From the NCBI RefSeq assembly GCF_028867935.1, contig NZ_JAPQNS010000001.1:1054001-1118000 (forward strand): DNA of 64,000 bases, given 5' to 3'. Source of the stretch: Flavobacterium sp. SUN052. GTDB lineage: Bacteria; Bacteroidota; Bacteroidia; Flavobacteriales; Flavobacteriaceae. Shown here one piece after another: positions 34,778 to 42,025 of this stretch; position 1 is the stretch's first letter; every line of letters starts with the position of its first letter. Made by a program: the position numbers and the translations under genes. The notes under the pieces were generated by a model that saw only the letters and a list, made by a program, of their open reading frames with translations, did not search any database and had not been told where the DNA came from.

Positions 34778-35973
34778 CAGTTTAAGTTTCTTCCCTTCCA
34801 CGTAAAGCCTTTTTTTTGAGCAGCAAGGCCAAAAAAAACAACGTAAAACGGGTACACGAGTTGGGTAATCGGAATCCACCAGACGGCCCGGCTTCTCTGT
34901 AAAAATGTAAGTATGATGCGCAAAAATATAAACTCTGGTGCGGTTTTCAAGCTGATGATTAACGCAACCATCGGCCAGTGAATAAGCCCCGCTATTCCTC
35001 CTAATACGGCTAAAACCGGGGTAATGTTGCTCAAAAACACAAAAACTGCCAGAGCGGATGGCTGCCAGCTATCGTAGGCCCGCCATTTACTGGCCCATCG
35101 TTTTCGCTGGTTAAAAAAGGCACCCCAGCTCGCGTGTGGAGCCGTTTCGACAATTGCTGCTGAGTTTTTAAGAAATCTCACCCCAGTTGGATACAACCTG
35201 GCAATCTTGTGCATCAGCAACTCATCATCACCCGACGCAACATGATCAATCCCCGAAAATCCATTCACTTCTTCGAAAACTCGTTTTTCATAACAAAGGT
35301 TGGCTCCATTGCACATTGTTGGTGTTCCCAAGGCCAGCGTTGCCGCTCCAGAGCCAATCAGGCTGGAAAATTCGACTGTTTGGAGTTGAGAGAAAATAGT
35401 TACCCCACCCCCTGCCCCCTCCCCATTAAGGAGGGGAAATAACTCGAAACTAGTAGTTCCCCTCCCTAACGGGGAGGGGGCAGGGGGTGGGGTAAACGTC
35501 ACTGGACCCGTCATCATTTTTGGCTGATACTCGGTGTAAAACGACGCAAAGCTGAGTAGCCAGTCTGGGCCAACCCGGCAATCACCATCGGTAGCCAGAA
35601 TCAACTCTCCACGAGCAATGCGAATACTTTGGGCAATGGCACGCTTCTTCGGGGCTCCCGTACGCTCGTCGGCTAACGGCAGCAGAGTTAACGTATACGG
35701 CAGGCCGTCAGCCAGTTGGCGGACTACCGCTACGGTATTGTCGGTTGATGAATCATCGGCGACAATAACGTCGAAGTGAGGATAGGTTTGCCGAGCTAAA
35801 TCGGCTAGTAAATGGGGGATGTTCTGCGCTTCGTTCCGTACGGGAATAACCACGGTGATAGGTACGGTGGACTGTGCCGCTGCGCGAGCTATCGGAATAC
35901 TCGCCCAACCCCACCACAGCGCCAGCGTCATCAGACAATACAAGAAACTGATCAGGAGCAGTAGTGAAGTCAT
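34777..35973 (-). CDS. Family 2 glycosyltransferase with in-frame palindromic insertion
   Basis: Protein of 398 residues from the ATG at 35973, chosen because it forms an ATGA overlap with the upstream stop and begins with a membrane helix (MTSLLLLISFLYCLM). GT2 motifs: DDSSTDNT, TDGDCRV and QRKRWASKW, with C-terminal helices. Between GPVTF and IFSQLQTVEF lies a foreign-looking segment of about 32 residues (TPPPAPSPLGRG...LLNGEGAGGG), encoded by a 96-bp palindromic repeat at 35400-35495. Its length is a multiple of three, so the frame is kept. The insert sits in a loop after the DxD region; whether activity survives is unknown. Confidence 0.87.
   Translation of the reverse strand: MTSLLLLISFLYCLMTLALWWGWASIPIARAAAQSTVPITVVIPVRNEAQNIPHLLADLARQTYPHFDVIVADDSSTDNTVAVVRQLADGLPYTLTLLPLADERTGAPKKRAIAQSIRIARGELILATDGDCRVGPDWLLSFASFYTEYQPKMMTGPVTFTPPPAPSPLGRGTTSFELFPLLNGEGAGGGVTIFSQLQTVEFSSLIGSGAATLALGTPTMCNGANLCYEKRVFEEVNGFSGIDHVASGDDELLMHKIARLYPTGVRFLKNSAAIVETAPHASWGAFFNQRKRWASKWRAYDSWQPSALAVFVFLSNITPVLAVLGGIAGLIHWPMVALIISLKTAPEFIFLRIILTFLQRSRAVWWIPITQLVYPFYVVFFGLAAQKKGFTWKGRNLN
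35400..35495. repeat. 96-bp palindromic element inside a GT2 coding region
   Basis: Outer arms 35400-35424 and 35471-35495 are perfectly complementary over 25 bp. Inner arms 35425-35438 and 35457-35470 match at 12 of 14 bases, leaving an 18-nt loop. The element is C-rich then G-rich (CCACCCCCTGCCCCCTCCCC core) and unlike the flanking codons. No target-site duplication is evident. Confidence 0.85.
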
Positions 35974-36986
35974 GCCGGACGGGTGCCAGTCAGGCGTAAA
36001 TGCCACACACTCACCAGCCCTACCAACACCGGAGCCAGAATATTAACTACCCAGAGTGTAAGCGTAGAGGCAACCAATACGGGTGCGGGCAGCGCGTAGG
36101 GCTCAAAAACCCATAAAGCGGCAGCTTCCCGCACCCCTAGATCGCTGAGCCAGTTGAAAGCGGGCGTAATTGTCTTGACCAGAAAAACCAGGGCAACACC
36201 CGCCAGAAGATCGGGCATGGGCAGCGATAGGCCGTATAGGTGCAACACAATCAGAAACTGTCCCGAAAAAGTAAAATAACGAAGTGTAGCGGCTCCAAAA
36301 GCAGCCGCTAGTTCAGTTCCTGTGTATTGCCCGGCCACGGCCCAATAAGGCGAAAACCGACTGACAAAGCGCCAATGGCCCGACCATCGCACCAGCGACC
36401 GGCGACTCAAGGCCAGCAAAACGCCGAGCCCGGTAAGAACCCAAAGCCCTACGGCTAGCGCACGGGCAGTTGAGCTATCGCGGGTGGGCACGTGTAAGAG
36501 GTGGCTGCTCCAGGCGATTGCACCCATCGCAATAGCGACATAAAACTGCATCCCGCCTGATACCAGTGCCGCCCCCACCGAATTGGCCCGGCGTTGCGTT
36601 TGCAGCGATAGTACCCGGCCGACCGTATCGCCAATACCCGTTGGGATAGCCATGCCCAACGCCAGCCCGGCCAGCACGCCCCGGTAGGCATCGCGAAACG
36701 AAACCTGTTCGACTCGCTGTACTAAAATCTGCCATTTTAAGGCTTCAAATCCCCAGTTGACGGGGGTAAGTACGATCAGTAAAAGCGCCCACCAGAATAG
36801 GTTTTCGGTGCGGGCCAACGCCTGACCAATCACCGAAAAATCGAACGGCTGGCGAGTCGTAGCATAGGCGACATAGGCCAAAAGGCCGACTAAAACGCCC
36901 AATTTGGCCCAAAATGCTATTTTTTTGTTCTGTAGAAGTATCAAAGCAAGTCCGAAAGCGTTACCTTGCACACATGGCTTCTCCAA
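35970..36986 (-). CDS. LPG-synthase-TM-like (UPF0104) integral membrane protein
   Basis: Hydrophobic protein of up to 338 residues with about eight predicted helices and the polar segment EALKWQILVQRVEQVSFRDAYRGVLAGLALG typical of the flippase-like domain of MprF and its relatives; the aminoacyl-transferase domain is absent. The ATG at 36986 would overlap the divergent ruvC start by 13 nt, so a downstream TTG (about residue 15) may be the real start. First gene of a coupled operon with two GT2 enzymes and a deacetylase, which suggests it moves a lipid-linked glycan across the membrane (inference). Confidence 0.8.
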   Translation of the reverse strand: MEKPCVQGNAFGLALILLQNKKIAFWAKLGVLVGLLAYVAYATTRQPFDFSVIGQALARTENLFWWALLLIVLTPVNWGFEALKWQILVQRVEQVSFRDAYRGVLAGLALGMAIPTGIGDTVGRVLSLQTQRRANSVGAALVSGGMQFYVAIAMGAIAWSSHLLHVPTRDSSTARALAVGLWVLTGLGVLLALSRRSLVRWSGHWRFVSRFSPYWAVAGQYTGTELAAAFGAATLRYFTFSGQFLIVLHLYGLSLPMPDLLAGVALVFLVKTITPAFNWLSDLGVREAAALWVFEPYALPAPVLVASTLTLWVVNILAPVLVGLVSVWHLRLTGTRPA

Positions 36987-37555
36987 TTGTAACCGCTCCC
37001 GAAAAAATTATCCTCGGCGTTGACCCCGGCACTCAAGTTGCGGGTTACGGCATCATTGCCGTGCAGAAGGGAGTTATGCGCATGTTGCAATACGGCGTTG
37101 TTCAGTTGAGCAAATATACAACCTACCAACTGAAGCTACAGAAGTTACACGAGACCATGATCCGGCTTATCGACGAATATCATCCCGATGAAATGGCAAT
37201 TGAAGATCCATTTTTCGGAAAAAATATTCAGTCGATGCTCAAGTTGGGCCGGGCGCAGGGCGTGGTGATGGCGGCTGCCCTTTCGCGCAATATTCCAATA
37301 GTTGAATATGCGCCCCGCCGTGTAAAACAGTCGGTTACGGGCAACGGAAATGCCTCGAAAGAGCAGGTGAGCATCATGGTGGCGCACCTATTGAAAGCCG
37401 AACTCGACCCCCAATTCTTCGATGCGACCGATGCGCTTGGTATTGCCATCTGCCATCACTTCCACGAGGGTGCCATGCCCACTGTCTCGTCAAAAAAGAC
37501 CAAAAAAGGAGCATGGGGTGCCTTCGCTAGCGAACACAGCGACCGGATTTTATAG
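36974..37555 (+). CDS. ruvC: Holliday junction resolvase RuvC
   Basis: Crossover-junction endodeoxyribonuclease of 194 residues that resolves four-way junctions with RuvAB. The ATG at 36974 (MASPIVTAPEKIILGVDPG) is preferred over an in-frame start 20 codons upstream, which would overlap the divergent membrane gene more deeply. Acidic active-site residues are visible in GVDPGTQ, AIEDPFFGKN and the C-terminal DATDALGIAICH. The short basic tail after the nuclease core makes it slightly longer than the enterobacterial enzyme. It stands alone, with no ruvA or ruvB nearby. Confidence 0.95.
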   Translation: MASPIVTAPEKIILGVDPGTQVAGYGIIAVQKGVMRMLQYGVVQLSKYTTYQLKLQKLHETMIRLIDEYHPDEMAIEDPFFGKNIQSMLKLGRAQGVVMAAALSRNIPIVEYAPRRVKQSVTGNGNASKEQVSIMVAHLLKAELDPQFFDATDALGIAICHHFHEGAMPTVSSKKTKKGAWGAFASEHSDRIL

Positions 37556-37578
37556 AAGCAATTTGGAACTTGCTAGTA

Positions 37579-37608
37579 TCAGTTGACAGTTGTATAATTG
37601 TCACTTGA
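37579..37608. promoter_or_regulatory. imperfect palindrome before the antitoxin gene, possible operator
   Basis: TCAGTTGACAGTT (from 37579) pairs with AATTGTCACTTGA at 10 of 13 positions around a short centre. It lies just upstream of the ATG at 37620, where Xre-type antitoxins usually bind to repress their own operon. Confidence 0.35.
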
Positions 37609-37619
37609 TAATCCGTTCT

Positions 37620-38045
37620 ATGAAAACGTCACATCAGCCTCTGGCTCACTCCGATGTATTGGCCGAAAAAAGGCAGGTTAATTCCAGACAAAATGGATTG
37701 ACCTATTCTAGTGTATCTATACAGCTTGATCAAGTGGCAGATCAGTTGGGCGTGACGCTAAAAGAACTGGCTCCTTTGTTACAACTTTCTGAAAGCACGC
37801 TGCACCGGCTTCGTCGTCAGACAAGTATAAACAAGCATACTGCTGAGCGGGTTGACTTATTGAAAGCCATTGTTCAGCACGGATTGCGCGTTTATGGTGG
37901 TGACCAACAGGCATTTCAAAATTGGTTGCGTTATCCATTGGGTGAGTTGGACGGCAGGACTGCCCTGGAAACGTTAACGACTATTGCCGGTTTTACGCAG
38001 GTCGATGACGTGTTGGGGCGCATTGAACATGGCATCTTTTTCTGA
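37620..38045 (+). CDS. Xre/MbcA/ParS-type antitoxin (DUF2384), partner of the RES toxin
   Basis: Protein of 141 residues from the ATG at 37620; an ATG 10 codons upstream is less likely because it would include the palindromic operator. The N-terminal half has a helix-turn-helix-like region (DQLGVTLKELAPLLQLSESTLHRLRRQ). The C-terminal half has the toxin-binding domain (AFQNWLRYPLGELDGRTALETLTT...VDDVLGRIEHGIF). The toxin gene begins 18 nt downstream. It is expected to neutralise the toxin and repress the operon. Confidence 0.9.
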   Translation: MKTSHQPLAHSDVLAEKRQVNSRQNGLTYSSVSIQLDQVADQLGVTLKELAPLLQLSESTLHRLRRQTSINKHTAERVDLLKAIVQHGLRVYGGDQQAFQNWLRYPLGELDGRTALETLTTIAGFTQVDDVLGRIEHGIFF

Positions 38046-38063
38046 TTTTCCCGTCCACCATTC

Positions 38064-38540
38064 ATGCTGGTTTATCGTTTGCTTCAGGAAGCGTATCGTA
38101 ACGAGCCGCTATCAGGACAGGGCGCAGTTCTTTATGGAGGTCGTTGGAATCCTAAAGGATTATCGTTGTTATACACTACCGAATCGCCAGCCTTAAGTTT
38201 GCTGGAAGTGTTGGTGCATATCAACCCTAATCAAATTCCTCGCTACTATCTGGTGACGATTGACGTACCCGACTCATTCCGATCCTACCGTGTTGATGAG
38301 CTGCCGGTTACTTGGCGGGCAACGGGCACAGCACAACCATTGGCTTCGCAAACGTTTCTGCTGAATTGGTTAAAAGAGCCGGATAGTTTAGTGGTGGAGG
38401 TACCCAGCACTATTATACCGATAATGGCCAACTATTTGATCAATCCGCGACATTCTCTGTTCGCTAATTGCCGGGTAGTCGATTCACGGGTATTTGACAT
38501 TGATGAACGACTATACGACCCGTCAAGACGAGGGATTTAA
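38064..38540 (+). CDS. RES-domain toxin (NAD+-degrading type)
   Basis: Protein of 158 residues, a normal length for RES toxins, which deplete NAD+ by phosphorolysis or hydrolysis. Conserved elements are the N-terminal VYRLL arginine, LYGGRWNPKG, TTESPALSLLEVLVH and VEVPSTI...ANYLINPRH. All seem intact, so the toxin is probably active. Its stop overlaps the convergent acetyltransferase stop by 4 nt. The Xre/RES pair, next to ruvC, looks like a chromosomally resident type II module. Confidence 0.9.
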   Translation: MLVYRLLQEAYRNEPLSGQGAVLYGGRWNPKGLSLLYTTESPALSLLEVLVHINPNQIPRYYLVTIDVPDSFRSYRVDELPVTWRATGTAQPLASQTFLLNWLKEPDSLVVEVPSTIIPIMANYLINPRHSLFANCRVVDSRVFDIDERLYDPSRRGI

Positions 38541-39046
38541 GAGTCAAACCGTGTGTAGGCCATCGGGATACTATCGACGAAGCTACCATCCCGATTTTGG
38601 GTTTTGTTGCGATACACGCCTTCTTGCTCAAAGCCAAGACTCCGATACAGCCCCAATGAAGCCTCGTTACTCGCTCGTGCCTCCAACTCAATCCGCCTGA
38701 TTTCTGGAAATTGCTGTTTCACATCGCTCAAAAAATTGGTGAACAACAACTTGCCGATACCCTTGCCTTGCTGCGATGGGTGAACTACAATTGTCAGATT
38801 GCCCAGAATATGGTCAAAAATGCGAAGACCGTATTTGCTACTGTGTATCTCGCCAATGAGTTGCCCTGCCTCGTTTTCAACGACTAATTGCAAGCCTGTT
38901 GGTGGGCAGATTGTCAACAAAGAAGCAATGTACGCATCCGTAATTTCGTCGGGCATGCGAGCAATGCCGTTAGGGTCTTCGGCAACCGCACTGTGCAGAG
39001 CTAACAGGTCGGCATGATCAAGTGGGGTTGCGGGGCGAATGGTCAT
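38537..39046 (-). CDS. GNAT-family N-acetyltransferase
   Basis: Protein of 169 residues with the acetyl-CoA-binding motif QGKGIGKLLF (Q-x-x-G-x-G/A) after the ILGNLTIVVHPS strand and the RIELEARASNEASLGLYRSLGFEQEG block of motif B. This matches the RimI-like/phosphinothricin-acetyltransferase-like subgroup, but the substrate is not predictable. Convergent with the RES gene. Confidence 0.88.
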   Translation of the reverse strand: MTIRPATPLDHADLLALHSAVAEDPNGIARMPDEITDAYIASLLTICPPTGLQLVVENEAGQLIGEIHSSKYGLRIFDHILGNLTIVVHPSQQGKGIGKLLFTNFLSDVKQQFPEIRRIELEARASNEASLGLYRSLGFEQEGVYRNKTQNRDGSFVDSIPMAYTRFDS

Positions 39047-39309
39047 TGACTTTTGCTTTTATGAATCGGCAAAAATTAGGAAATTGGTAGAGAAGTGGTG
39101 AGAGTCTCGGATTTGCCCAATGGTTATTATTGTTGCAGGTGGGATATTTTATAATGTTCAGTTCGGAACCGCTGCCCAATTGAAAATATGATGTTGAAAT
39201 TAACAACAAAAAGTCAAATAGAAACTCGTCTGCCCGAACAAAAGTACAGCGATGTAAACAGCCGAAGTTTCAATCGCCAGCCCCACTTGCAGCAATACCA
39301 ATGTTAGCT

Positions 39310-40290
39310 TTAGTGTATCTTCGTCGAAATGTCAAAATAATATGGAACGTCCTTATTGTCTAGTGTAATATAATACTCTTCAATAAAAGGCGAACCATTA
39401 TGTCGGAACTTGCAGAAGAAATGAGGTTTAAAATAATGCTCATCTCCTCTTAAATCATAATCCACGATGTCTAGATAATCAATAACGCTTACTCTTGCAA
39501 CTTTGACCTTTAAAAAGTCCGCATCGTTTTCCGGCGTTTTGTCTGTCCAAAAAAACTTTTTGCTAACATATATTTCTTCTATGGCAGTTGTAAACTCCAA
39601 CCCTTTGTGGCTGCGACTTCTAATTTCAGCCCCGAACCATTGGTATTTTCCTTCTTTATTGAGTTCATGTTCGGGATATTTTGTATCATCTATTGAATGA
39701 ATAATCATCTTTGAATTTCGTTTACGATTTTCAAAGGAATAGTTAAGCCAATCACCAAAATCATTTTCAATTTTTCTTTTCATCTCTAATCTCGAAAGGA
39801 CTTTGGTTTCCATTGAAGATTGCGGATGTATGATAAAATTTGAGAAATGAGAAGATAATGTTTTTGGCAATGCAATTAATTTTCGTTGTATAGTTTCCCA
39901 ACCCCAAAAGATAATATCAAAGCCAAGGTTTTTATCTTCTTTTATCGTTTCACAGTATTCATCAAAGTCTGGATGCTCACTGTATGTTGTTGCGATGTAT
40001 AAAGCACTAAAATTAACTTTCGGTTGCTCTTTTGTAATAAAGTCTATGGTTTCATCTATATCGTTTAGTAGTTCTCTTTTTATTAGGACAGACTTTCTGG
40101 TTAAGTCTTTTAGCTTGCTTTGAATAACTATGTCCTTTTCTAGTGAAATAATGTCAACGCCCTTTTGCTTGTGTCCATTTTTGCCAAAGCATTTGAATGA
40201 TGTAGTGTTATGGATTTCGTTGAACATGTCAACGAGAAGGTTCGCAAGGTCTTTTGAATTAACCGGCGGTGGTATTTGAAATTCAGGCAT
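39310..40290 (-). CDS. Mrr-like PD-(D/E)xK nuclease-domain protein, AT-rich
   Basis: Protein of 326 residues of unknown function. The N-terminal 60 residues look like a restriction-endonuclease fold: an N-terminal helix containing NEIHN (Glu25), then G-V-D-I (Asp46) and V-I-Q-S-K (Gln57, Lys59), as in the D...QxK active site of Mrr-type enzymes. The region at about 90-135 (FSALYIATTYSEHPDFDEYC...FDIIFWGWETI) continues the fold. The C-terminal 170 residues are unassigned. Base composition is much richer in A+T than in the surrounding genes, and both flanks are non-coding, which suggests horizontal acquisition. A role in defence is inference only; no methylase, helicase or NTPase partner is adjacent. 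Confidence 0.7.
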   Translation of the reverse strand: MPEFQIPPPVNSKDLANLLVDMFNEIHNTTSFKCFGKNGHKQKGVDIISLEKDIVIQSKLKDLTRKSVLIKRELLNDIDETIDFITKEQPKVNFSALYIATTYSEHPDFDEYCETIKEDKNLGFDIIFWGWETIQRKLIALPKTLSSHFSNFIIHPQSSMETKVLSRLEMKRKIENDFGDWLNYSFENRKRNSKMIIHSIDDTKYPEHELNKEGKYQWFGAEIRSRSHKGLEFTTAIEEIYVSKKFFWTDKTPENDADFLKVKVARVSVIDYLDIVDYDLRGDEHYFKPHFFCKFRHNGSPFIEEYYITLDNKDVPYYFDISTKIH

Positions 40291-40433
40291 GGTGTATTAT
40301 AATATTACAGCTAACTATACAATATACGAAAGTTTTGTCATGCTTTTGTGTTTATTTATACTTTATAAGTCGTATTCTTTGTATTATTAGCGCTGTTAAG
40401 ATTAAACTCGAAGCCCAAACTACGGCAAAAAAC

Positions 40434-40488
40434 GCTATTTTCTCTTGCAGATTAGAAATTGAACTTCTAATCTGCAAGAGAAAATAGC
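40434..40488. repeat. perfect 24-bp inverted repeat, AT-rich
   Basis: Left arm 40434-40457 and right arm 40465-40488 are perfectly complementary with a 7-nt loop. It lies between the nuclease-like gene and the end of the rhamnose operon. It could be a terminator for the rha operon, read on the minus strand, or the end of a former mobile element. Confidence 0.85.
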
Positions 40489-40547
40489 TGCTTGCTTGAT
40501 TACAAATGAAAAAATGCGACTAAACCGAATCTGAAAAAATCACACCC

Positions 40548-41930
40548 TCACAACACATTCTCAAATCGCTTCAGCGAAATGCAGTTTGTGGGAAGTGGGT
40601 GTTTGTTCCAGTGGGGGTGAATAGCCAGGGCGGCACCGAGCGATGTTGCCTGCGCTACGGATGCGGCATACACCTCGATCTCGGGGAAGGCAGCGGCCAG
40701 CAGGTGCATATACACGGGGTTTTTGCCGAAACCACCATCTACAAATAACTGACGAACGGGAGAGCCTGCCAACACGAGTTCGGTGGAGAGCAATTGCTGG
40801 GCTACAATATCGAGCATAAGCTGGTGGTAAGCTTCGGCGTAAGTTGTGAACTGATCGAGGTTGCGGCTACTAAATAGCGACCCTTTCATCGACGATAGTC
40901 GGTCTGGTTCATATTCTCCCGTTGGCACGGTATGCCGGGCTCGTAAAGCATGAATCAAATCAGCCTCAAACGCAACCGATTTATACGTATCGAGCGACAC
41001 TCTGAAATGCTCAGCCAGGCGTTTGGTTTGCCATTCGTGTTCATAACCGGCAAAAAGGCGCGATGCTTTAACAGGCTTTCCCTGGTAGGATAGAAAGCAC
41101 AAACAATCGTATTGCAACTCCTCGTCGGTGAGGGGCGACGCGTTAAAGGGATTCATACTCACGCACCAGGTGCCTGTAGACAATAGCACAAACGGCTCCT
41201 GAAAAGAAGCCAGGTAGGGTATCAAGGCGGCTGAACTGTCGTGTAGGCCAACACCAACCGGGATAAGGTGGCTGTTGACAAAGGTTTCAATGGCCGAGTC
41301 AGACGGAACAAGTTGAGGCAGGCAACCATCAACATTTTCGTCAGTGAGCCAGTGGTGGTACTGTTGCTGATCAAAATCCCAAAGCATTGTATGACAACCA
41401 ACGCTGGTCAGCTCTGAAACCGGCCATTTGTTAATCAGGAAGCTAACGAACTGGGGAAGGTGTAAAGAATACGCAACCTGTGCGAATTTGTCGGGCTGCT
41501 CGTATTTAAGCCGATACACCTGCAAACCCGAATTCAGCATGCCCAGGATAGGCGAAGCCGTTTTTCGCGAAACAACCGTTTCTCCACCGTAGGTATCAAA
41601 AAACTGGCGGTGCAGTGCTTCGGGAAATGGCTTTAGGTAATTGTAAAGCGGGGTAACTGGTTGGCCTTCTCCATTAATATGCACAAAACTAGCTCCGTAG
41701 GTGGTCACATTAACCGCCTTTACACTATAAGCCGGATTAGCCAGTACCTCGGCCAGCGAGGCTCGTAGCCAGCCAATCAGTCGGTCGAGGTCTTCGCAGG
41801 GGTCGCCATCTTCATCGGAGATTTCGGCAAACGTTTCGGTTTGTTCATCAACAACCTGGTACTGCTCATCAAAAAGCAGCCGTTTTTTATTGGTCTTTCC
41901 AACGTCGAAGATGGCGATTACTCTAGTCAT
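40548..41930 (-). CDS. rhaB: FGGY-family sugar kinase, probable L-rhamnulokinase
   Basis: Cytoplasmic kinase of 460 residues that would phosphorylate L-rhamnulose to L-rhamnulose-1-phosphate with ATP. The ASKHA fold is visible: phosphate-1 motif AIFDVGKTNKK at the N-terminus, LLSTGTWCVSMNPF in the second lobe and the adenosine motif FVDGGFGKNPVYMHLLA near the C-terminus. Last gene of the rha operon, 95 nt after the isomerase, with a palindrome in the gap. Substrate assignment rests on the neighbours; FGGY kinases for fuculose or xylulose look similar. Confidence 0.85.
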   Translation of the reverse strand: MTRVIAIFDVGKTNKKRLLFDEQYQVVDEQTETFAEISDEDGDPCEDLDRLIGWLRASLAEVLANPAYSVKAVNVTTYGASFVHINGEGQPVTPLYNYLKPFPEALHRQFFDTYGGETVVSRKTASPILGMLNSGLQVYRLKYEQPDKFAQVAYSLHLPQFVSFLINKWPVSELTSVGCHTMLWDFDQQQYHHWLTDENVDGCLPQLVPSDSAIETFVNSHLIPVGVGLHDSSAALIPYLASFQEPFVLLSTGTWCVSMNPFNASPLTDEELQYDCLCFLSYQGKPVKASRLFAGYEHEWQTKRLAEHFRVSLDTYKSVAFEADLIHALRARHTVPTGEYEPDRLSSMKGSLFSSRNLDQFTTYAEAYHQLMLDIVAQQLLSTELVLAGSPVRQLFVDGGFGKNPVYMHLLAAAFPEIEVYAASVAQATSLGAALAIHPHWNKHPLPTNCISLKRFENVL

Positions 41931-41945
41931 TTGTAGTCATTGATT

Positions 41946-42022
41946 GTCATTAGTGGTCATTCGTAGTCACTTATCGCAAAACCTCCAATGACGATAAATG
42001 ACTATGAATGACCACTAATGAC
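41946..42022. repeat. inverted repeat with GTCATT units inside the rha operon
   Basis: Arms 41946-41969 and 41999-42022 match at 23 of 24 bases with a 29-nt loop. The sequence is built from short GTCATT/AATGAC units, some repeated further out to 41930. It lies between the isomerase stop and the kinase start and may lower or stabilise expression of the distal or proximal part of the mRNA. Confidence 0.75.
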
Positions 42023-42025
42023 AGT

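Noticed and set aside
36914..36973. Earlier ruvC start at 36914
   Set aside because: The 20 extra residues overlap the divergent membrane gene and precede the normal RuvC N-terminus; the ATG at 36974 fits the family.
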